Source: Candidatus Paraprevotella stercoravium (GTDB taxonomy: Bacteria; Bacteroidota; Bacteroidia; Bacteroidales; Bacteroidaceae). Taken from it: a stretch of 64,000 bases of DNA. The stretch covers positions 1 to 64,000 of the forward strand of contig CALUIU010000008.1 of NCBI GenBank assembly GCA_944320795.1, given 5' to 3'. This document shows positions 52,561 to 62,579 of this stretch, piece after piece (position 1 is the first letter of the stretch; every line of letters starts with the position of its first letter). Made by a program: the position numbers and the translations under genes. The notes below the pieces were generated by a model, which was not told where the DNA came from, made no database searches, and saw only the letters and a list, made by a program, of their open reading frames with translations.

Positions 52561-53520
52561 ATGAGTTATTTATTATTGATCATAGGTATTGTGTTGGTAC
52601 TTTGGGGTGCTGACAAATTGACAGATGGAGCCACAGCTTTAGCTCGTCGTTTTCATGTGCCCGATTTGGTGATTGGCTTGACTGTTGTCGCTTTTGGAAC
52701 TTCTTTACCGGAGTTTGTGACCAGTTTCACAGCTGTGTTGCATCAATATGAAGCCATTTCAATGGGTAATATTGTTGGAAGTAATATTTTCAACACTTTG
52801 CTGATTGTCGGTGCATCGGCATTGACTTATCCGATCTGGGTTAGTCGCAGTTCGCTTTCTAAGGATATTCCTTTTGCCTTGCTGGCTTCTTTGGCTTTGT
52901 TTGTTCTTTGTCAGGATACTGTTTTTTCAGGGGCTGACAGCCAGACGATTACAATGGGGGATGGACTTATATTATTATTGTTCTTTGCAATATTCATGTA
53001 TTATACTTTCTCTATAGCCCGGTCATCAGATATGGTATCAGATGAAGCAGATACTTCTGTTCCGACATACGGCATATGGCGTATAGTTTTATACATTGTG
53101 TTCGGGTTGGCTGGTTTGATTTTCGGAGGCAATTTCTTCGTAGAGTCAGCATCCGATTTGGCTCGCACATGGGGGGTAAGTGAACATATTATCGGCTTGA
53201 CTATTGTGGCGGGCGGAACATCTCTTCCGGAGTTGGCAACTTCTATTGTAGCTGCACGTAAAGGTAATTCGGCTATAGCTATAGGTAATGTAATAGGCAG
53301 TAATATCTTTAATATATTCTTTGTTGTCGGTTTTTGCGCTTTGGTATCACCGATATCGGCAGAGAGTATAACGAGTTTCGATTTGTTTTTGCTTATCGGT
53401 AGTATTCTTTTACTGTGGGTTTTTGCTTTTACCAGTCGGAAGATATCACGTCTTGAAGGAGGAGCCTTAATGTTGTTATATGTACTTTATCTATTGAATA
53501 GTATTATGGATTTAATGTAA
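52561..53520 (+). CDS. Calcium/sodium antiporter (YrbG/CaCA family)
   Basis: 319 aa with ten helices and the duplicated alpha motifs of the Ca2+:cation antiporter family: VAFGTSLPEFVTSFTA with GNIVGSNIFNTLLIVG, and VAGGTSLPELATSIVA with GNVIGSNIFNIFFVVG. The acidic residues in the PE pairs form the ion site. Likely Na+/Ca2+ exchange at the cytoplasmic membrane. Co-transcribed with the metallopeptidase. Confidence 0.94.
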   Translation: MSYLLLIIGIVLVLWGADKLTDGATALARRFHVPDLVIGLTVVAFGTSLPEFVTSFTAVLHQYEAISMGNIVGSNIFNTLLIVGASALTYPIWVSRSSLSKDIPFALLASLALFVLCQDTVFSGADSQTITMGDGLILLLFFAIFMYYTFSIARSSDMVSDEADTSVPTYGIWRIVLYIVFGLAGLIFGGNFFVESASDLARTWGVSEHIIGLTIVAGGTSLPELATSIVAARKGNSAIAIGNVIGSNIFNIFFVVGFCALVSPISAESITSFDLFLLIGSILLLWVFAFTSRKISRLEGGALMLLYVLYLLNSIMDLM

Positions 53521-53561
53521 GAGGTAAATTCTTGGAGATTTCATAAAGAATAAATACTAAA

Positions 53562-53613
53562 AAGAACCGTGTTTTGTAACTTCTTGGAAATATTACAGAA
53601 CACGGTTCTTATT
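53562..53613. terminator. Bidirectional terminator, antiporter/small secreted protein
   Basis: AAGAACCGTGTTTTGTAA and TTACAGAACACGGTTCTT form an 18-bp stem (one G-U), 13-nt loop, flanked by A and T runs. Confidence 0.85.
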
Positions 53614-53625
53614 TTAATGCTAGGT

Positions 53626-54048
53626 TTATTTATTCAATTTGAATATTAACTTTTTGGGGATCTTGACCAACTTCCGTCCTTCAACTTTTTTAATACAGAC
53701 GCCGTCAACCTGCTCAAAAATATACTGATCATCATTTTTTGTGAGTTTGACTTCTTGAGTCTCTGACCCCTGGTCGTTGGACAGACGAATCAGGGCTGTA
53801 GTCGCATTGACAATTTTGGCAGAAGTGATGCTCCAAATGCCATAAACATTTCCGTTAAGATAGCCGTGCATTGGACCAAACATCTCCATACCCGGAACAT
53901 TGATGCTTTCTTCATACAAATCAATTGTAAGATGGAGATTCTCTTCTTTGCACGACAGGCTTCCTTTGAAAGCTTGTTGTGCCATGGTAGCTATGCTAAA
54001 AACACATAAAACCAAAAACATTAAATTTCTTTTCATAGACTTTTTCAT
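53626..54048 (-). CDS. Small secreted hypothetical protein (140 aa)
   Basis: Start taken at 54048 (MKKSMKRNLMFLVLCVFSIA); the in-frame codons above it overlap the -7 box and are excluded. Signal peptide ends ATMAQQ. The mature part is beta-rich (LHLTIDLYEESINVPGMEMFGPMHGYL, VYGIWSITSAKIVN, ALIRLSNDQG) and basic at the end. No family recognised. Confidence 0.8.
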   Translation of the reverse strand: MKKSMKRNLMFLVLCVFSIATMAQQAFKGSLSCKEENLHLTIDLYEESINVPGMEMFGPMHGYLNGNVYGIWSITSAKIVNATTALIRLSNDQGSETQEVKLTKNDDQYIFEQVDGVCIKKVEGRKLVKIPKKLIFKLNK

Positions 54049-54069
54049 TTTAATATTCGGTAATCTCTG

Positions 54070-54077
54070 CAAAGATA
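54070..54077 (-). promoter_or_regulatory. -7 box for the small secreted protein
   Basis: Minus-strand TATCTTTG, 21 nt before the ATG at 54048; -33 weak. Confidence 0.5.
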
Positions 54078-54216
54078 ATACTTTAATCAGAAAAACATCC
54101 TGCTTTTGTTATATTCTTGAGATCGTAGAATTATTTCATCTCCCTGAATATCATTTTATTTTTTGTTTTTTAAAGAAAATACGAAGAGTATTTATAAAAA
54201 AATAGAGTAAAAGAAT

Positions 54217-54245
54217 TTTGCTTTCATCTTTTTTATGTATATTTG
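54217..54245 (+). promoter_or_regulatory. Promoter of the glycogen operon
   Basis: TTTG at 54217-54220 and TATATTTG at 54238-54245 (spacing 17, slightly short). It overlaps the ATG at 54235, showing that translation starts downstream at 54268. Confidence 0.5.
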
Positions 54246-54267
54246 CAACGAACTACAAATGTTAATA

Positions 54268-55917
54268 ATGAATAAAGACACATTGTTTATTTTCGAATCG
54301 AGTTGGGAAGTATGCAATAAAGTGGGAGGTATTTATACCGTTCTTTCTACTCGAGCCAAGACCTTACAGGATAGTATGAAAGATCGGGTCATTTTTATCG
54401 GACCTGATGTTTGGAAAACCACCAAGAATCCACTATTCCGCGAAGACAAGAAATTGTTGTCGGGATGGAAGGTTGAGGCCGAAAAACAAGGACTTGTTAT
54501 TCGTGTTGGCCGATGGAATGTTCCCGGTAATCCGATAGCCGTATTGGTAGATTTCGCTTCATATTATGAAAAAAAGAATGAAATCTATGCAAGAATGTGG
54601 GAGGATTATCAGGTTGATTCTCTTCATGCATATGGAGATTATGATGAAGCTTCTATGTTTTCTTATGCCGCTGGATTGGTTGTAGAAAGCATTTATAATT
54701 ACATGCTTCGGGACAAATACGAAGTAATTTATCAAGCTCATGAATGGATGACCGGTTTAGGGGCTTTGTATGTGCGCAAGCATCTTCCTCAGATTGCTAC
54801 AATATTTACAACTCATGCAACCAGTATCGGTCGCTCTATTGCTGGAAATAATAAGCCGCTTTATGATTATCTCACGGCTTATAACGGGAATCAGATGGCA
54901 GCCGAGTTGAATATGCAGTCTAAGCATTCCATTGAGCGGCAGACAGCACATTTTGTGGATTGTTTTACTACAGTGAGTCAGGTAACGGCACGCGAATGTG
55001 AAGTCCTTCTGGAACGTCCGGCAGATGTGATTCTAATGAATGGTTTTGAAAGCGATTTTGTACCTAAGGGAGCACAATTTACGGCTGCTCGTCGCAAGGC
55101 ACGTGCCAAAATATTCCAGGTTGCCGAATCACTTACCGGCAACAAGTTTGCCGAGAATACTCTGGTGGTCACTACCAGTGGTCGTTATGAATTCAAAAAT
55201 AAGGGTATTGATGTATTCCTTAATACACTGAAGCTGCTGAATGAACGTGATGATCTTTCACGTCCGGTTTTGGCGCTTGTAGAGGTTCCTGCATGGTGTG
55301 CCGGTCCGCGAGAGGATTTGGTTGCTCGCTTGCAAGGGAATACAGCAGAAGGAGCTCTGTCTAATCCGGTGATTACACATCGTTTACATAATGAGCCAGA
55401 TGACGCAGTTTTGAATACTCTGAATTATTATCAGTTAAATAATAGTCCATCTAATCGGGTGCAAGTAATTTTCGTGCCATGCTATCTGGATGGTGCCGAT
55501 GGCATCTTTAATATGAGCTATTATGATTTGCTTATTGGTAATGATTTATGTGTGTATCCTTCTTATTATGAACCTTGGGGCTACACTCCACTGGAAAGTG
55601 TCGCTTTTCATATACCTTGTGTTACGACAAACCTTTCCGGTTTTGGTATGTGGGTCAATGATGTTTTGGGCCATGACGGAACTCTTGGAGATGGAGTTGC
55701 GGTAATTAAGCGTACGGATTATAATTTCCAGGAAGTGGCTACAAATATTTCTAATGAGATTGCTGCATTTGCCGCGCTTCCAGATGCCGAAGTGCGAAAA
55801 ATCCGGAAAAAAGCTGAGCGTATTGCGTCAAAGGCCTTATGGAAAAATTTTATCAAGTACTATTACCAGGCCTATGATTTTGCACTCGCGCATGCCACAA
55901 TGAGAAACAAAAAATAA
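54268..55917 (+). CDS. GT3-type glycogen synthase
   Basis: 549 aa. It has the signature of family GT3, the eukaryotic glycogen synthase type, not the ADP-glucose GT5 GlgA of most bacteria: SSWEVCNKVGGIYTVLSTRAKT near the N-terminus, HEWMTGLGALYVRK and IFTTHATSIGRSIAG, FVDCFTTVSQVTARECEVLL, and YPSYYEPWGYTPLESVAFHIPC with NLSGFGMW. GT3 enzymes use UDP-glucose, so this donor is likely here. ORF is open 11 codons upstream but the promoter overlaps that part. 30 nt before the phosphorylase gene. Confidence 0.88.
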   Translation: MNKDTLFIFESSWEVCNKVGGIYTVLSTRAKTLQDSMKDRVIFIGPDVWKTTKNPLFREDKKLLSGWKVEAEKQGLVIRVGRWNVPGNPIAVLVDFASYYEKKNEIYARMWEDYQVDSLHAYGDYDEASMFSYAAGLVVESIYNYMLRDKYEVIYQAHEWMTGLGALYVRKHLPQIATIFTTHATSIGRSIAGNNKPLYDYLTAYNGNQMAAELNMQSKHSIERQTAHFVDCFTTVSQVTARECEVLLERPADVILMNGFESDFVPKGAQFTAARRKARAKIFQVAESLTGNKFAENTLVVTTSGRYEFKNKGIDVFLNTLKLLNERDDLSRPVLALVEVPAWCAGPREDLVARLQGNTAEGALSNPVITHRLHNEPDDAVLNTLNYYQLNNSPSNRVQVIFVPCYLDGADGIFNMSYYDLLIGNDLCVYPSYYEPWGYTPLESVAFHIPCVTTNLSGFGMWVNDVLGHDGTLGDGVAVIKRTDYNFQEVATNISNEIAAFAALPDAEVRKIRKKAERIASKALWKNFIKYYYQAYDFALAHATMRNKK

Positions 55918-55947
55918 AATAATTAACTGAATCTAATTTTAGCAATT

Positions 55948-58512
55948 ATGAAAATTAAAGCAAGTAATTCAAATGGAATCAGCTGGAAAGAAGTGAACGT
56001 GAAGTCACGTATTCCTAATGAATTGAGCAAATTGGCTGAATTGTCCCGCAATATCTGGTGGGCATGGAACCATGAGGCACGTGAACTTTTCCGCTCTTTG
56101 GATGAAGATTTGTTTGAGGAAGTAGGACAGAACCCGGTATTGCTTCTGGAGCGTCTTAGCTACGAGCGTCTGGAAGAATTGTCTCAGGATCAGATGATTC
56201 TGGCTCGTATGGATGCCGTGTATAAGATGTTCCGCGCATATATGGATGTTGAGCCAAATCATAAGAGAGCTTCTGTAGCTTACTTCTGTATGGAGTATGG
56301 TTTGAACCACGTGCTGAAGATTTATTCTGGTGGTTTGGGCGTGCTGGCTGGTGACTATTTGAAAGAAGCTTCAGATAGCAATGTAGACATGTGTGCAGTA
56401 GGTTTCCTGTATCGTTATGGTTACTTCACTCAGACTTTGTCTATGGACGGACAGCAGATTGCCAACTATGAGGCTCAGAACTTCGGAAGTCTTCCAATAG
56501 AGCGCCAGCTGGATGCCGATGGCAATCCTATGGTAGTAGACGTACCTTATTTGAATTACTTCGTTCATGCATATGTATGGCGTGTCAATGTAGGTCGTAT
56601 CAAGTTGTATCTGTTGGATACAGATAACGAGATGAACTCTGAGTTCGACCGCAGAATTACGCACGCTCTGTATGGCGGTGACTGGGAAAACCGTTTGAAG
56701 CAGGAGATCCTGTTGGGTATTGGTGGTGTGCTTACCTTGAAGAAACTGGGTATCAAGAAAGATATCTATCACTGTAACGAAGGACATGCCGCTCTGTGCA
56801 ACGTACAGCGTCTGTTGGATTACGTTCAGTCTGGTCTTACCTTCAATCAGGCATTGGAGCTGGTTCGTGCTTCTTCTCTTTATACCGTACACACTCCGGT
56901 TCCTGCCGGTCATGACTATTTTGACGAAGGTCTGTTCGGAAAATACATGGGCGGTTATCCGGCAATGTTGGGTATCACTTGGGATGAGTTTATCGGTATG
57001 GGCCGTCAGAATCCGGACGATCATTCTGAGCGCTTCTGTATGTCAACCTTCGCTTGCAATACCTGTCAGGAGGTTAACGGTGTGAGCTGGTTGCACGGAA
57101 AGGTTTCTCGCGAGATGTTCTCTGACATCTGGAAAGGTTATTTCCCGGAAGAAAGTCATGTAGGTTATGTAACCAATGGTGTTCACTTCCCGACATGGGC
57201 TGCTACAGAGTGGAAAGAGTTCTACATCAAGCATTTTGACAAGAATTTCATGAGCGACCAAAGTAATCAGAGCATCTGGGAAGGCATCTATAATGTACCT
57301 GATGAGTTGGTATGGAACACTCGTGTGAAGCTGAAGAACAAGCTGATCGATTACATCCGTGAGCAGTTCCGTGGCAGCTGGTTGAAGAACCAGGGTGATC
57401 CATCACGCGTGGTTTCTTTGATGGACAAGATCAATCCGAACGCTCTGTTGATCGGTTTCGGTCGTCGTTTTGCTACTTACAAGCGTGCTCACCTGTTGTT
57501 CACCGATCTGGATCGTTTGGCTAAGATCGTAAACAACCCGAATTATCCGGTACAGTTCCTTTACACCGGTAAGGCACATCCTGCAGACGGTGCCGGTCAG
57601 GGTCTGATCAAGAAGATTTATGAGATTTCTCAGCGTCCGGAGTTCCTGGGTAAGATCATCTTCCTGGAGAACTACGACATGCAGCTGGCCCGTCGTCTGG
57701 TGAGCGGTGTGGATATTTGGTTGAATACTCCGACCCGTCCGCTCGAGGCATCCGGTACCTCTGGTGAGAAGGCTTTGATGAACGGTGTGCTCAACCTGTC
57801 AGTACTCGACGGTTGGTGGCTCGAAGGCTATCGCGAAGGTGCCGGCTGGGCATTGACCGAGAAGCGTACTTACGAGAATCAGGCTCATCAGGATCAGCTT
57901 GATGCTGCTACCATCTACAGCTTGCTGGAGAATGAAATCCTGCCGTTGTACTATGCACGCAACAAGAAGGGCTATTCTGAAGGTTGGGTAAGAACCATCA
58001 AGAATTCTATCGCTCAGATTGCTCCTCACTACACCATGAAGCGTCAGTTGGACGATTACTATACTAAGTTCTACGATCCACAGGCTGCCCGCTTCAAGAC
58101 TCTGGCTGCCAACGACAATGCCAAGGCTAAGGAAATCGCAGCTTGGAAAGAGCAGGTTGCTGCTTGCTGGGACAACATCAATGTAGTTTCTTTCGAGAAG
58201 AACGAGCCATTGACTTCTGGTGCTCTGGAAACCGGTAAGGACTATGAAGTGAAGATCACGATTGACGAGCAGGGATTGGATGATGCAATCGGTATTGAGA
58301 TTGTCACTCTGATGACCGATAAGGACTGCAAGGATCACATCTATTCAGTAACTCCGCTTGAAATGGTAAAGAAGGAAGGCAACTTGTATACATTTGCCGG
58401 AACTTATACTTTGAACAATTCCGGAAGCTTCAAGGCTGCTTGTCGTATGTATCCTAAGAACGACGCTCTGCCACACAGAGAAGACTTCTGCTATGTGAAG
58501 TGGTTTGTTTAA
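55948..58512 (+). CDS. glgP: Alpha-glucan (glycogen) phosphorylase, GT35
   Basis: 854 aa. Phosphorolysis of alpha-1,4-glucan to glucose 1-phosphate. N-terminal ~100-residue DUF3417-type domain ([18 protein letters not shown]), then the phosphorylase fold with [39 protein letters not shown] and the PLP region [28 protein letters not shown]. Codon choice is clearly biased to C/G-ending optimal codons, implying high expression. Paired with the synthase it forms a glycogen-turnover operon. Confidence 0.95.
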   Translation: MKIKASNSNGISWKEVNVKSRIPNELSKLAELSRNIWWAWNHEARELFRSLDEDLFEEVGQNPVLLLERLSYERLEELSQDQMILARMDAVYKMFRAYMDVEPNHKRASVAYFCMEYGLNHVLKIYSGGLGVLAGDYLKEASDSNVDMCAVGFLYRYGYFTQTLSMDGQQIANYEAQNFGSLPIERQLDADGNPMVVDVPYLNYFVHAYVWRVNVGRIKLYLLDTDNEMNSEFDRRITHALYGGDWENRLKQEILLGIGGVLTLKKLGIKKDIYHCNEGHAALCNVQRLLDYVQSGLTFNQALELVRASSLYTVHTPVPAGHDYFDEGLFGKYMGGYPAMLGITWDEFIGMGRQNPDDHSERFCMSTFACNTCQEVNGVSWLHGKVSREMFSDIWKGYFPEESHVGYVTNGVHFPTWAATEWKEFYIKHFDKNFMSDQSNQSIWEGIYNVPDELVWNTRVKLKNKLIDYIREQFRGSWLKNQGDPSRVVSLMDKINPNALLIGFGRRFATYKRAHLLFTDLDRLAKIVNNPNYPVQFLYTGKAHPADGAGQGLIKKIYEISQRPEFLGKIIFLENYDMQLARRLVSGVDIWLNTPTRPLEASGTSGEKALMNGVLNLSVLDGWWLEGYREGAGWALTEKRTYENQAHQDQLDAATIYSLLENEILPLYYARNKKGYSEGWVRTIKNSIAQIAPHYTMKRQLDDYYTKFYDPQAARFKTLAANDNAKAKEIAAWKEQVAACWDNINVVSFEKNEPLTSGALETGKDYEVKITIDEQGLDDAIGIEIVTLMTDKDCKDHIYSVTPLEMVKKEGNLYTFAGTYTLNNSGSFKAACRMYPKNDALPHREDFCYVKWFV

Positions 58513-58533
58513 TATCTAAGATTTCCAATAAAG

Positions 58534-58565
58534 AAAGCTCGATCCATAGGGTCGGGCTTTTTTTT
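58534..58565 (+). terminator. Terminator after the phosphorylase
   Basis: AAGCTCGATCC and GGGTCGGGCTT (11 bp, two G-U) with a 3-nt loop, then T8. Confidence 0.82.
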
Positions 58566-58608
58566 ACGCTTAAAAGTGAGGCCTGTTTTTGTAAGATGGT
58601 GAAAATAA

Positions 58609-58649
58609 AAAATCTCCCAAAACTGATACTATCAGTTTTGGGAGATTTT
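58609..58649 (-). terminator. Terminator of the EamA transporter gene
   Basis: AAAATCTCCCAAAACTGAT and ATCAGTTTTGGGAGATTTT form a ~19-bp palindrome with a 3-nt loop and T/A runs at its ends, 42 nt past the minus-strand stop. It may work in both directions. Confidence 0.78.
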
Positions 58650-58691
58650 GGTATCTTTTGGATATTGTCTACTATTGACAAGTCTGACTGT

Positions 58692-59609
58692 TCAGGAATG
58701 TCTTGGACGGATAAACTTGACGACAGACGACAATGTATTTTGTATCGGTTTGCCGAGGATAATCAGTGTGACGGCTACCAGAATCATCGCTATGCCCAGT
58801 CCCTGTTGCCAGGTGAATGCTTCACCGAAGACAAAAGCACCGATACATACTGCTGTAACCGGTTCAAGAGCTCCTAATACAGAAGTTAATGTACCGCCGA
58901 TATGGTGTACCGCCAATAGCAGGGTGATATTGGAGATTACGGTGGGGAGTACGGCCAGTAGTACCAGGTTCACCCCCGACATGATATCTGGGATTGGTTG
59001 GAGTGTCTGCGTCACGGATACTTTTCCGACGAAAAGCAGGGTGGTAAAGACAAACACGTAGAAAGCCAGTTTGCGGTTGTGCATGGTGCGTAGGTGTGAT
59101 TTGTTCACCGTTGTGATATAGGCTGCATAACCTAAAGCTGATAATAACACGATGCCAACTCCCAAGAAACTGAACTTATGTTCTTCGCCTCCTATCGATA
59201 GATGTGCTACTCCATAAACAGCCAGAATGATGGCCAGCCAGGTAACCCATGAAGCCTTCTCACGGAAAAGGATAAGCATGAGCAGGGTTACAAATACCGG
59301 ATAGGTGAAGTGCAGGGTCGTAGCCACACCGGCTCCCATAAAGTCATAGCCCCAGAACAGGAACTGTGCCGAGCACATATAATATGCCGAAAGAATGATC
59401 AGTAACGGCAGGTCTTTCCATTTGATGGCAAACGACTCCTTTTTCACCTTCATCATGATGCCCAATGCTATGGTTGCAAACAGAAAACGGTAGAATAAGA
59501 TTGAATCGAGCGTCATACCCTGTTTCATCAGGGGCAGGGTAAAGAGAGGAATCAGACCGAAGGTCACCGAAGTTATAATTCCATAAATCAAACCTTTTAT
59601 ACTGTTCAT
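58692..59609 (-). CDS. EamA/DMT-family transporter
   Basis: 305 aa with ten hydrophobic helices in two EamA repeats. The first repeat starts IYGIITSVTFGLIPLFTLPL; the second contains YAAYITTVNKSHLRTMH; the C-terminus has GTLTSVLGALEPVTAVCIGAFVFGEAFTW, the typical EamA loop. Exporter of small metabolites (amino acids, nucleotides or sugars); substrate unknown. Transcribed alone toward the terminator. Confidence 0.9.
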   Translation of the reverse strand: MNSIKGLIYGIITSVTFGLIPLFTLPLMKQGMTLDSILFYRFLFATIALGIMMKVKKESFAIKWKDLPLLIILSAYYMCSAQFLFWGYDFMGAGVATTLHFTYPVFVTLLMLILFREKASWVTWLAIILAVYGVAHLSIGGEEHKFSFLGVGIVLLSALGYAAYITTVNKSHLRTMHNRKLAFYVFVFTTLLFVGKVSVTQTLQPIPDIMSGVNLVLLAVLPTVISNITLLLAVHHIGGTLTSVLGALEPVTAVCIGAFVFGEAFTWQQGLGIAMILVAVTLIILGKPIQNTLSSVVKFIRPRHS

Positions 59610-59675
59610 GACAGAATGTAGTTTTTATGAATTAAGTGATTTACAAAAAATGAGAATATTGTGTGCTTATTCGCT

Positions 59676-60791
59676 CTATTTCTTGGAAAGGGTTGCTTCG
59701 ATGAAATCTTCCAGCTGTTCAGCGCGAAGTCCTTTGGCCAGAATGGTGCCTTCTTGCGACAGGACAATTGTGAATGGGATTCCATCTACACTGTAAAGCT
59801 TTGCTCCGTTGTTATGCTGCCACTCTTTCAGTTCAGAACCTTGCGGCCAAGCCAGTCCCTTATCGGCAATGGCTTTTTTCCAGGCTTTTTCATCAGTATC
59901 GAGCGATACACCGATAAATTCTACCCCCAAAGCATGGACTTTCTGATAAAGACGTACCATTTCCGGAGCCTCGGCCATGCAAGGGCCGCACCAGCTTGCC
60001 CAGAAGTCAAGTACGGTAATTTTGTTCTTGCTTACAATATCACTGATTTTAATAGGGTTGCCTTCGGGAGTACGCATTTCGAAATCTGTATACGGCTGTC
60101 CCACTGCGTTCTTTTTCAACTGTTCGATAGTGGCCGAGATGCTTTTTATGGCTGGATTGTTGCGGGTTTTCTCCGGCAGTGAGGCTATCAGTTGCTCCAT
60201 TTCTTCGGGTGCAAACAGGTTGGCATTGGTGAGAGTCAGGAACAGACCTACCTGATTGTCGGCATTCTCCGTAATCTGTTTCTGGAGATATGCTTTGACT
60301 TCCTGCTGTAAGGCTTCGCTTTTTCGTGCCAGTTCTGCTTGATCTTCCGCCTGCGCTAATTCCTTTGGCATATCTCCAAATCCTCCTAATTCAGAGAATC
60401 GTTTGCTGAAGCCATCCAGCGAGTCGCTGATTTGCTGATACAGGTCATTTAGCGGAGTACCACCGATAACACTTTTTTCGTCGTCAGCGTTCAGGGTGAT
60501 CTTTCCTGGTTCGGAAAAGAAGAATCCTTGGAAGTAGGAACCGTTATTGTTGCGGATCCAATAACTGAGTATTTCGCAGGAATCAGCTTTTCCGGTCATG
60601 GAAAATACATTGTTTTTGACAATAAGTGTGTCGTACATTTCCCATTCCGCATTGGTAAAACGGTTGATGAACACAGAATCTCCGTTCTGCATTCCTTCTA
60701 TTTTGCCTGTAAAGGTAAATTCATTGTTCTGGCAGGAAAATACCGGAATCAGTAAAGACAGCACCAGGCCTTTTAGAATTGCTTTTGTCAT
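59676..60791 (-). CDS. TlpA-like thioredoxin lipoprotein with DUF4369
   Basis: 371 aa. Lipobox PVFSC gives a lipidated Cys at ~20. N-terminal DUF4369 (~25-125: FTGKIEGMQNGDSVFINRF, FFSEPGKITLNADDEKSVIGGTPLND), helical linker, then an AhpC/TSA-TlpA thioredoxin domain (~235-371) with active site WASWCGPC and the cis-Pro region GIPFTIVLS. Periplasmic disulfide reductase or thiol-oxidation partner is expected. Confidence 0.92.
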   Translation of the reverse strand: MTKAILKGLVLSLLIPVFSCQNNEFTFTGKIEGMQNGDSVFINRFTNAEWEMYDTLIVKNNVFSMTGKADSCEILSYWIRNNNGSYFQGFFFSEPGKITLNADDEKSVIGGTPLNDLYQQISDSLDGFSKRFSELGGFGDMPKELAQAEDQAELARKSEALQQEVKAYLQKQITENADNQVGLFLTLTNANLFAPEEMEQLIASLPEKTRNNPAIKSISATIEQLKKNAVGQPYTDFEMRTPEGNPIKISDIVSKNKITVLDFWASWCGPCMAEAPEMVRLYQKVHALGVEFIGVSLDTDEKAWKKAIADKGLAWPQGSELKEWQHNNGAKLYSVDGIPFTIVLSQEGTILAKGLRAEQLEDFIEATLSKK

Positions 60792-60809
60792 AATTGGTAA
60801 TGAAATTAA

Positions 60810-60845
60810 AAAACTGCTTCTAAGATAAATCCTAAAAGCAGTTTT
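60810..60845 (-). terminator. Terminator of prs
   Basis: AAAACTGCTT and AAGCAGTTTT (10 bp) with a 16-nt loop; T-rich on the minus strand after the stem, 25 nt past the prs stop. Confidence 0.65.
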
Positions 60846-60869
60846 CGGTTTGTTTGTAATTAATGTCTA

Positions 60870-61808
60870 TTACACTAAGTATTGTGAACTGATAGACTCA
60901 TTGGTTTCTACGCGACGGATGGTTTCTGCGATCAGGTCAGCAATAGACAGCTGCTTTACCTTGTCGCAACGCTTTGAGTAAGGAATACTGTCTGTAAATA
61001 CCATCTCGATCAGAGAGCTGTCCTGAACACGCTCAGAAGCCGGTCCTGACATGACACCGTGAGAAGCGATAGCTCTTACTGACTTGGCTCCGTTTTCTTT
61101 CATCAGGTCGGCAGCCTTGGTGATGGTACCGGCAGTATCTACCATGTCGTCAACAAGGATTACGTTGGCATCTTTTACATTACCGATAATCTGCATGCTG
61201 GCAACAACATTTGCCTTTTCGCGTTTCTTGTCACACAGAACCATCGGGCAGTTCAGGTATTTGGCATAAGTGCTGGCGCGCTTAGAACCGCCAACGTCTG
61301 GAGTGGCGATAACCAGATTCTCCAGATTCAATGACTGAATGTATGGTAACATGACACTTGAAGCGTAGAGATGATCAACCGGAACATTGAAGAATCCCTG
61401 CTCCTGGTCAGCATGCAGGTCCATGGTAATCAAACGGTTGATACCGGCTACGCTTAACATATCTGCTACCAGTTTGGCTGCGATGGAAACACGTGGCTTG
61501 TCCTTGCGGTCCTGACGTGCCCAGCCGAAATATGGAATAACGGCAATAATGCTTTTTGCAGATGCACGTTTGGCAGCATCGATCATCAGCAACAGTTCCA
61601 TCAGGTTATCTGAGTTTGGGAAAGTTGACTGGATCAGGAATACATCGCGGCCACGGATTGATTCCTCATAAGAAACGGCAAATTCACCGTCAGCAAAATG
61701 AGTAATTTGCAGTTTTCCCAGTTCACAGCCCAAGCTTGCACAGATTTTCTCAGCCAAATATTTTGAATTGGTTCCTGAGAATACTTTAAATGGTCTTTTC
61801 TCGCTCAT
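60870..61808 (-). CDS. prs: Ribose-phosphate pyrophosphokinase
   Basis: 312 aa. Makes PRPP for purines, pyrimidines, His, Trp and NAD. MSEKRPFKVFSGTNSKYLAEKIC start, IIAVIPYFGWARQDRKDKPR, GINRLITMDLHADQEQGFF and the PRPP-binding ANVILVDDMVDTAGTITKAA are all present. Class I enzyme. It follows the ThiE-like gene by 36 nt and likely shares its promoter. Confidence 0.97.
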   Translation of the reverse strand: MSEKRPFKVFSGTNSKYLAEKICASLGCELGKLQITHFADGEFAVSYEESIRGRDVFLIQSTFPNSDNLMELLLMIDAAKRASAKSIIAVIPYFGWARQDRKDKPRVSIAAKLVADMLSVAGINRLITMDLHADQEQGFFNVPVDHLYASSVMLPYIQSLNLENLVIATPDVGGSKRASTYAKYLNCPMVLCDKKREKANVVASMQIIGNVKDANVILVDDMVDTAGTITKAADLMKENGAKSVRAIASHGVMSGPASERVQDSSLIEMVFTDSIPYSKRCDKVKQLSIADLIAETIRRVETNESISSQYLV

Positions 61809-61844
61809 CGTTTTTTAAATATTTGTGGGTTACAATATTTGTTC

Positions 61845-62453
61845 TTAGTCAATGGCTTTTTTCAGCAATTTAAAATGATTCAACAAGTCTTTGAAGTCTT
61901 TATTGGAACGGATGTCAAACCGGTTCCATAAATCACCTTTGATCACAACTCCTCCAAAACCATAGTCTTTTATCTGAGGAATGTTTTTCAGAGAGATGCC
62001 TCCAAGCGCCATAACTTTGTGGTCTATAATGCCGGCCTTGTGAGCGCTTTTCAGCTCCTCATTGCTGAAGGCTGCCGGATAGGAACTTTTGGAAATACTG
62101 TCGAAAACAGGACTTAAAAATACATAGTCGAACTGTTTCTTTTCTTTGTTCACCTCATCTATACTGTGAAGTGATTTGCTCAGATGTCCTTTGTAACCGG
62201 CTGGGGGTTCCGGATGACGACAATTCAGATGGATACCCATCAGATTGAATTCCTGTTTCAGATAAAAATGGTCATGAACAACGATTCGTTTGTGATATTC
62301 GTCGGGAAGCAGTGTCAAGAGTCTTTCTGAATAAGCCGAATCAGAGCCCGGCTTACGCAAATGAAGAACGTCTAACCCTTCCTCAAAAAGCGCGCTGATG
62401 ATTTTATCTTCTTCTACGAAGAATTCTTCATTAGTCAGTAAAATCAGTTTCAT
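61845..62453 (-). CDS. Thiamine-phosphate-synthase-like (ThiE/TenI) protein
   Basis: 202 aa TIM barrel related to ThiE. HLRKPGSDSAYSER corresponds to the HLR phosphate motif, VVHDHFYLKQEFNLMGIHLNC to the NDRxDLA region and FLSPVFDSISKSSYP to GPIFPTxTK. Several ThiE-specific pyrophosphate-binding residues differ (VHDH instead of INDR), no other thi gene is near and no TPP riboswitch is seen, so thiamine synthesis is doubtful and a TenI-like regulatory role is possible. Leads an operon with prs. Confidence 0.7.
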   Translation of the reverse strand: MKLILLTNEEFFVEEDKIISALFEEGLDVLHLRKPGSDSAYSERLLTLLPDEYHKRIVVHDHFYLKQEFNLMGIHLNCRHPEPPAGYKGHLSKSLHSIDEVNKEKKQFDYVFLSPVFDSISKSSYPAAFSNEELKSAHKAGIIDHKVMALGGISLKNIPQIKDYGFGGVVIKGDLWNRFDIRSNKDFKDLLNHFKLLKKAID

Positions 62454-62479
62454 AAGGACTTTAACACTTATTTTTGCTG

Positions 62480-62487
62480 CAAAGGTA
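62480..62487 (-). promoter_or_regulatory. -7 box for the ThiE-like/prs operon
   Basis: Minus-strand TACCTTTG, 26 nt before the ATG at 62453; no convincing -33. Confidence 0.5.
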
Positions 62488-62571
62488 AGAAAAAACTATT
62501 AGTCGGCATAGTGTTTCAATTATTTTTCGTTTTATTTTTCAATGCTGTGGCATTCTTAGGATAATAATGTC

Positions 62572-62579
62572 TAACTTTG
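62572..62579 (+). promoter_or_regulatory. -7 box for the tricorn-like protease
   Basis: TAACTTTG, 37 nt before the ATG at 62617; the -33 region is weak. Confidence 0.45.
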
